Assembly: GCA_018646565.1 (NCBI GenBank)
Contig: JABGUO010000404.1
Span: 1-8,499 of the forward strand
DNA: 8,499 nucleotides
Direction of reading: 5' to 3'
Source of the DNA: Opitutia bacterium
GTDB taxonomy: Bacteria; Verrucomicrobiota; Verrucomicrobiia; Opitutales; Seribacteraceae
Shown: positions 6,631-8,499 of the stretch, piece after piece
How positions within the stretch are numbered: position 1 is the stretch's first letter
Layout of the letters: each line of letters opens with the position of its first letter
Notes under the pieces: generated by a model
What the model was told of the DNA's origin: nothing
Seen by the model: only the letters and a program-made list of their open reading frames with translations
Database searches by the model: none
Translations under genes and position numbers: made by a program

Positions 6631-7731
6631 TTATCCTAGTTGACAGGTGGAATAAGAGGATTCGGAACTAGGTCTCGCCACTAGACCTTTAAACGGTTCA
6701 AGATTGTAAAACTGGCCTTCTCGCCCCTCTCTGAGTAAATAATGAGCACAGACTTCAAACAGATCCTTTTTACTTTGCGTTCGGCGCATCAGGTGCAGAA
6801 ATTGTCCTTCCGCATCCACAGATAATCCCACAAAATTGAGAAACTTTTTCATCCGACCCACATTTTTTCTCTCTTCAATTTCAGGTTTCTCAATCGAATC
6901 ATAAAGATCTACAACATAGTCATACACATCCGATAAAGTCGGACAAAAAACTTCTTCCCCATTCTGTGATTCTCGAATCTGTCGAAAGATCCAAGGGTTA
7001 CGAATTGCAGATCTGCCAATCATTACGCCATGGGAACCGGTGAGTTCCCGTAACTTATTTGCACTTTCAAAAGAGGTCACATTCCCGTTTAACAAAACCG
7101 GACAACCCACACTCCGTACTGCAGTTTTAACATGATCGTAACTGGGCGCCGATCGATAACCACCCAGTACTGTTCGAGCATGCAGACTTAATAGGTCAAC
7201 TTTTGTTTCATTCATTACTTCCAATAATTCTTGAAAAAATCGATCATCCTCAAAACCAATTCTCATTTTTACTGTAAGCAGTGAACTGACTTCATTTCGA
7301 AGCATTTTCAAGATTTCAAGGATTTGCTCAGGCGAACGTAATAATCCCCCTCCCACATTTTTCTTAAATACACGAGGAGCAGGGCATCCTAAGTTCAAAT
7401 CGATTCCTGCTATAGGATAAGGAGCAAAAGCCCGAACAGTTCGTTTTAAATCTTCTATATTTTCACCTATTAATTGAGCAAAAACCGGCTGATCGGTCGG
7501 GTTTTCAGTAATTGCGAGAAGAATATCTTGATCAATTCTCGAGTTTCCATGTACTCGAAAAAATTCCGTAAAGAAAAAATCGGGAGACCCTCTTTTTGCA
7601 ACTACCTCCATAAAGGGTAAACTTGTCACATCCTGCATTGGCGCAAGGGCAGTGGGCCATTGTCCCACTATTAAAGACTGGGGAATAGAACTCACTTGAT
7701 TAAACGGAAATGATTTCAATTCTGAAATCAC
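6631..7731 (-). CDS. dus: tRNA-dihydrouridine synthase, divergent subfamily
   Basis: FMN-dependent enzyme that reduces specific uridines of tRNA to dihydrouridine in the cytosol, using NADPH. The 366-residue protein has a TIM barrel (about 25-260) and a helical C-terminal part. FMN and active-site motifs are LAPMQDVTSLPF (29-40), AQLIGEN (85-91), DLNLGCPAP (111-119) with catalytic Cys116, VKMRIG (154-159) with Lys155, LHART (183-187) with His184, LLNGNV (213-218), and MIGRSAIRNPWIF (237-249). The opening motif has QDVTSLPF where DusA/B/C proteins usually have a version of AGVTDxPFR, and LGGYRSAPSYDHV replaces the usual segment after HxRT. I therefore do not assign a DusA, B or C class. The start is GTG at 7731; Val13 (GTG at 7695) is an alternative and also precedes the first motif. 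No strong Shine-Dalgarno supports either. The gene lies 23 nt after the DUF151 gene and 1 nt before lnt. Confidence 0.93.
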   Translation of the reverse strand: MISELKSFPFNQVSSIPQSLIVGQWPTALAPMQDVTSLPFMEVVAKRGSPDFFFTEFFRVHGNSRIDQDILLAITENPTDQPVFAQLIGENIEDLKRTVRAFAPYPIAGIDLNLGCPAPRVFKKNVGGGLLRSPEQILEILKMLRNEVSSLLTVKMRIGFEDDRFFQELLEVMNETKVDLLSLHARTVLGGYRSAPSYDHVKTAVRSVGCPVLLNGNVTSFESANKLRELTGSHGVMIGRSAIRNPWIFRQIRESQNGEEVFCPTLSDVYDYVVDLYDSIEKPEIEERKNVGRMKKFLNFVGLSVDAEGQFLHLMRRTQSKKDLFEVCAHYLLREGREGQFYNLEPFKGLVARPSSESSYSTCQLG

Positions 7732-7754
7732 TGAAACAATCGTCCCAACGAGTG

Positions 7755-8198
7755 CTAATCCTGCTTACGGAGAATGCGCTCGAGGATCTCGGACATATCC
7801 TCCACATTCTCCAATACTTTCTTGGAAACATGAATCGGTTGTTTCATCTGTAAAGCAAGTACAATTGAATCGCTCGGGCGGGCATCTAATTCAATAATTT
7901 TTTTCCCCAATTCATTTTGCATTTGTAAAATGATTCGGGCAAAGAAAGTACCCTCATCTACATCGTTAATAAGAACCCGTTCAATATGCGTTTCTAATCC
8001 CCTCAGAATTAATCCAATCAGGTCGTGGGTTAAAGGTCTTTCCTTTTTGACCTGATTAATAGTCATATTGATCGCATTGCCGATTGCCGGGTCTACGTAT
8101 ATAACAAATGTCTTTTCATCATTCCCCAAAAAGATTGCGCATCCGTTGGATGTTGGCATTACTCCCTTTACGGTGACTTCCACTGAGTCGTTATTCAT
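7755..8198 (-). CDS. DUF151 / bifunctional nuclease-domain protein
   Basis: Small cytosolic protein of the BFN (DUF151, PF02577) family. Characterised members have been reported to cleave both RNA and DNA, but for most bacterial ones the role is unknown. With the chosen start it has 147 residues. Conserved blocks are GCAIFLGNDEKTFVIYVDP at 19-37, ERPLTHDLIG at 53-62, IERVLINDVDEGTFFARI at 72-89, IELDARPSDSIVLAL at 102-116 and PIHVSKKVLE at 121-130, ending in a charged helix with EDMSEILERIL. I chose the ATG at 8198 because it has a GGAGA 10 nt upstream and gives the usual N-terminus (VEVTVKGVMP). The reading frame stays open to a TTG at 8237, but that would add 13 lysine- and polar-rich residues with no family support. 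It is the first gene of the likely operon with dus and lnt. Confidence 0.9.
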   Translation of the reverse strand: MNNDSVEVTVKGVMPTSNGCAIFLGNDEKTFVIYVDPAIGNAINMTINQVKKERPLTHDLIGLILRGLETHIERVLINDVDEGTFFARIILQMQNELGKKIIELDARPSDSIVLALQMKQPIHVSKKVLENVEDMSEILERILRKQD

Positions 8199-8208
8199 AT
8201 TTTTATTA

Positions 8209-8213
8209 TCTCC
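8209..8213 (-). promoter_or_regulatory. Shine-Dalgarno that fixes the DUF151 start
   Basis: The minus strand reads GGAGA here, 10 nt before the ATG at 8198. It is one of only two clear ribosome-binding sites in the window (the other is AGGA before lnt) and favours the ATG at 8198 over the upstream TTG at 8237. Confidence 0.6.
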
Positions 8214-8236
8214 ATGTTTTCTCTGTTTCGCAAGCA

Positions 8237-8265
8237 ATTATCAACTTCTTATTTGCTCACTTAAA
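8237..8265 (-). promoter_or_regulatory. Candidate promoter for the DUF151-dus-lnt group
   Basis: The minus strand has GATAAT (8242-8237, 5 of 6 match to a -10) preceded at 17 nt by TTTAAG (8265-8260, a weak 3 of 6 match to a -35). Transcription would begin near 8230. That leaves a leader of about 32 nt containing the GGAGA site and would exclude the TTG at 8237 as a start. The 66-bp divergent gap must carry signals for both directions; I could not pick a convincing plus-strand promoter for aroK. Confidence 0.3.
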
Positions 8266-8499
8266 TGATTCCAAAGAAAAAAAATGTCCGGGTGCCCAAC
8301 CTTTATCTAATTGGCTTCATGGGAACGGGAAAAAGTTCTGCCGGAAAATGGGCCGCGGAGAAGTTAAAAATGGAATTCCTTGATTCGGATCAACAAATTG
8401 AAGCAACTTACGGTTCTTCGATTAGCATAATCTTTGAAAACGAAGGAGAAGCAAAATTCCGGGAACTTGAAAAAAAGTTTATTCAATCCGGTTGCCCAG
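8265..8499 (+). CDS. aroK: Shikimate kinase, 3' end cut by window edge
   Basis: Cytosolic kinase that phosphorylates shikimate at the 3-hydroxyl using ATP, the fifth step of the chorismate pathway to aromatic amino acids. I translated it from the ATG at 8265; the reading frame is open for 78 codons to the window edge, and the family is usually about 170-180 residues, so rather under half is visible. Motifs seen: LIGFMGTGKSS at 15-25 is the P-loop (Walker A, Lys23, Ser24). FLDSDQQIE at 38-46 holds the shikimate-binding Asp pair (Asp40, Asp42). FENEGEAKFRELE at 57-69 holds the conserved substrate-binding Arg66. An in-frame TAA directly precedes the ATG, so the start cannot lie further upstream; GTG at codon 10 is the only other early choice. 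No Shine-Dalgarno is visible. It is the only plus-strand gene, divergent from the DUF151 gene. Confidence 0.93.
   Translation, partial: MIPKKKNVRVPNLYLIGFMGTGKSSAGKWAAEKLKMEFLDSDQQIEATYGSSISIIFENEGEAKFRELEKKFIQSGCP

Noticed and set aside
8197..8215. A six-codon mini-ORF (ATG at 8215) whose TGA overlaps the DUF151 ATG, suggestive of a leader peptide with stop-start coupling.
   Set aside because: Its peptide has no attenuation-type codon run, its ATG overlaps the Shine-Dalgarno context, and such short frames are expected by chance.
8199..8237. TTG at 8237 as a start giving a 160-residue DUF151 protein.
   Set aside because: The ATG at 8198 has a GGAGA site at 10 nt and yields the usual family N-terminus; the extra residues are low-complexity and overlap the candidate promoter.
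1..8499. A phage, defence, CRISPR or other accessory island.
   Set aside because: All coding capacity is taken by housekeeping or regulatory genes with uniform composition; no repeats, integrase, transposase or tRNA-adjacent attachment site is seen.

Overview
This is an ordinary-looking stretch of bacterial chromosome, moderately AT-rich and densely packed. It holds six complete genes on the minus strand plus the N-terminal 213 codons of a seventh (tpiA) cut by the left edge. A divergent plus-strand gene (aroK) is cut by the right edge. No mobile element, CRISPR array, tRNA, rRNA or large non-coding region is visible, and every gap between genes is about 100 bases or less.

Organism: apolipoprotein N-acyltransferase points to a diderm (Gram-negative type) bacterium. 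Several proteins look to me like the versions found in Verrucomicrobiota, perhaps the Opitutia/Puniceicoccales side: the DUF151 protein with its GCAIFLGNDEKTFVIYVD stretch, the APMQDVT-type dihydrouridine synthase, the GNAGWSGWID motif in Lnt and the LIGFMGTGKSS shikimate kinase. This is recalled family resemblance, not a search result. Spirochaetes (Leptospira) or a deltaproteobacterium-like lineage remain possible.

Layout, in minus-strand transcription order (right to left). (1) A DUF151/bifunctional nuclease-domain protein, a tRNA-dihydrouridine synthase and Lnt form a tight group: 23 nt separates the first two genes and 1 nt the second pair, so they are probably one operon. A weak terminator-like hairpin overlaps the 3' end of lnt. 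(2) Two tandem HDOD-domain proteins follow. They are clear paralogues, and both keep a complete HD-type metal-ligand set. (3) Three glycolytic genes follow, gap, pgk and tpiA, in that order. They convert triose phosphates through 1,3-bisphosphoglycerate to 3-phosphoglycerate. The 101-nt gap before gap may hold its own promoter, and a perfect 8-bp hairpin lies between gap and pgk. On the right, aroK (shikimate pathway) is transcribed away from the DUF151 gene across a 66-bp divergent intergenic region.

Functionally the window joins triose-phosphate metabolism, lipoprotein maturation, tRNA modification and HDOD-type signalling. Only the gap-pgk-tpiA part is an obvious pathway unit. The most interesting points are the HDOD pair beside the glycolytic cluster, a possible leaderless GTG start for the downstream HDOD gene, the gap/pgk hairpin, the general lack of Shine-Dalgarno sequences, and the divergent Dus subfamily. 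I found no convincing evidence for an undescribed multi-gene system.
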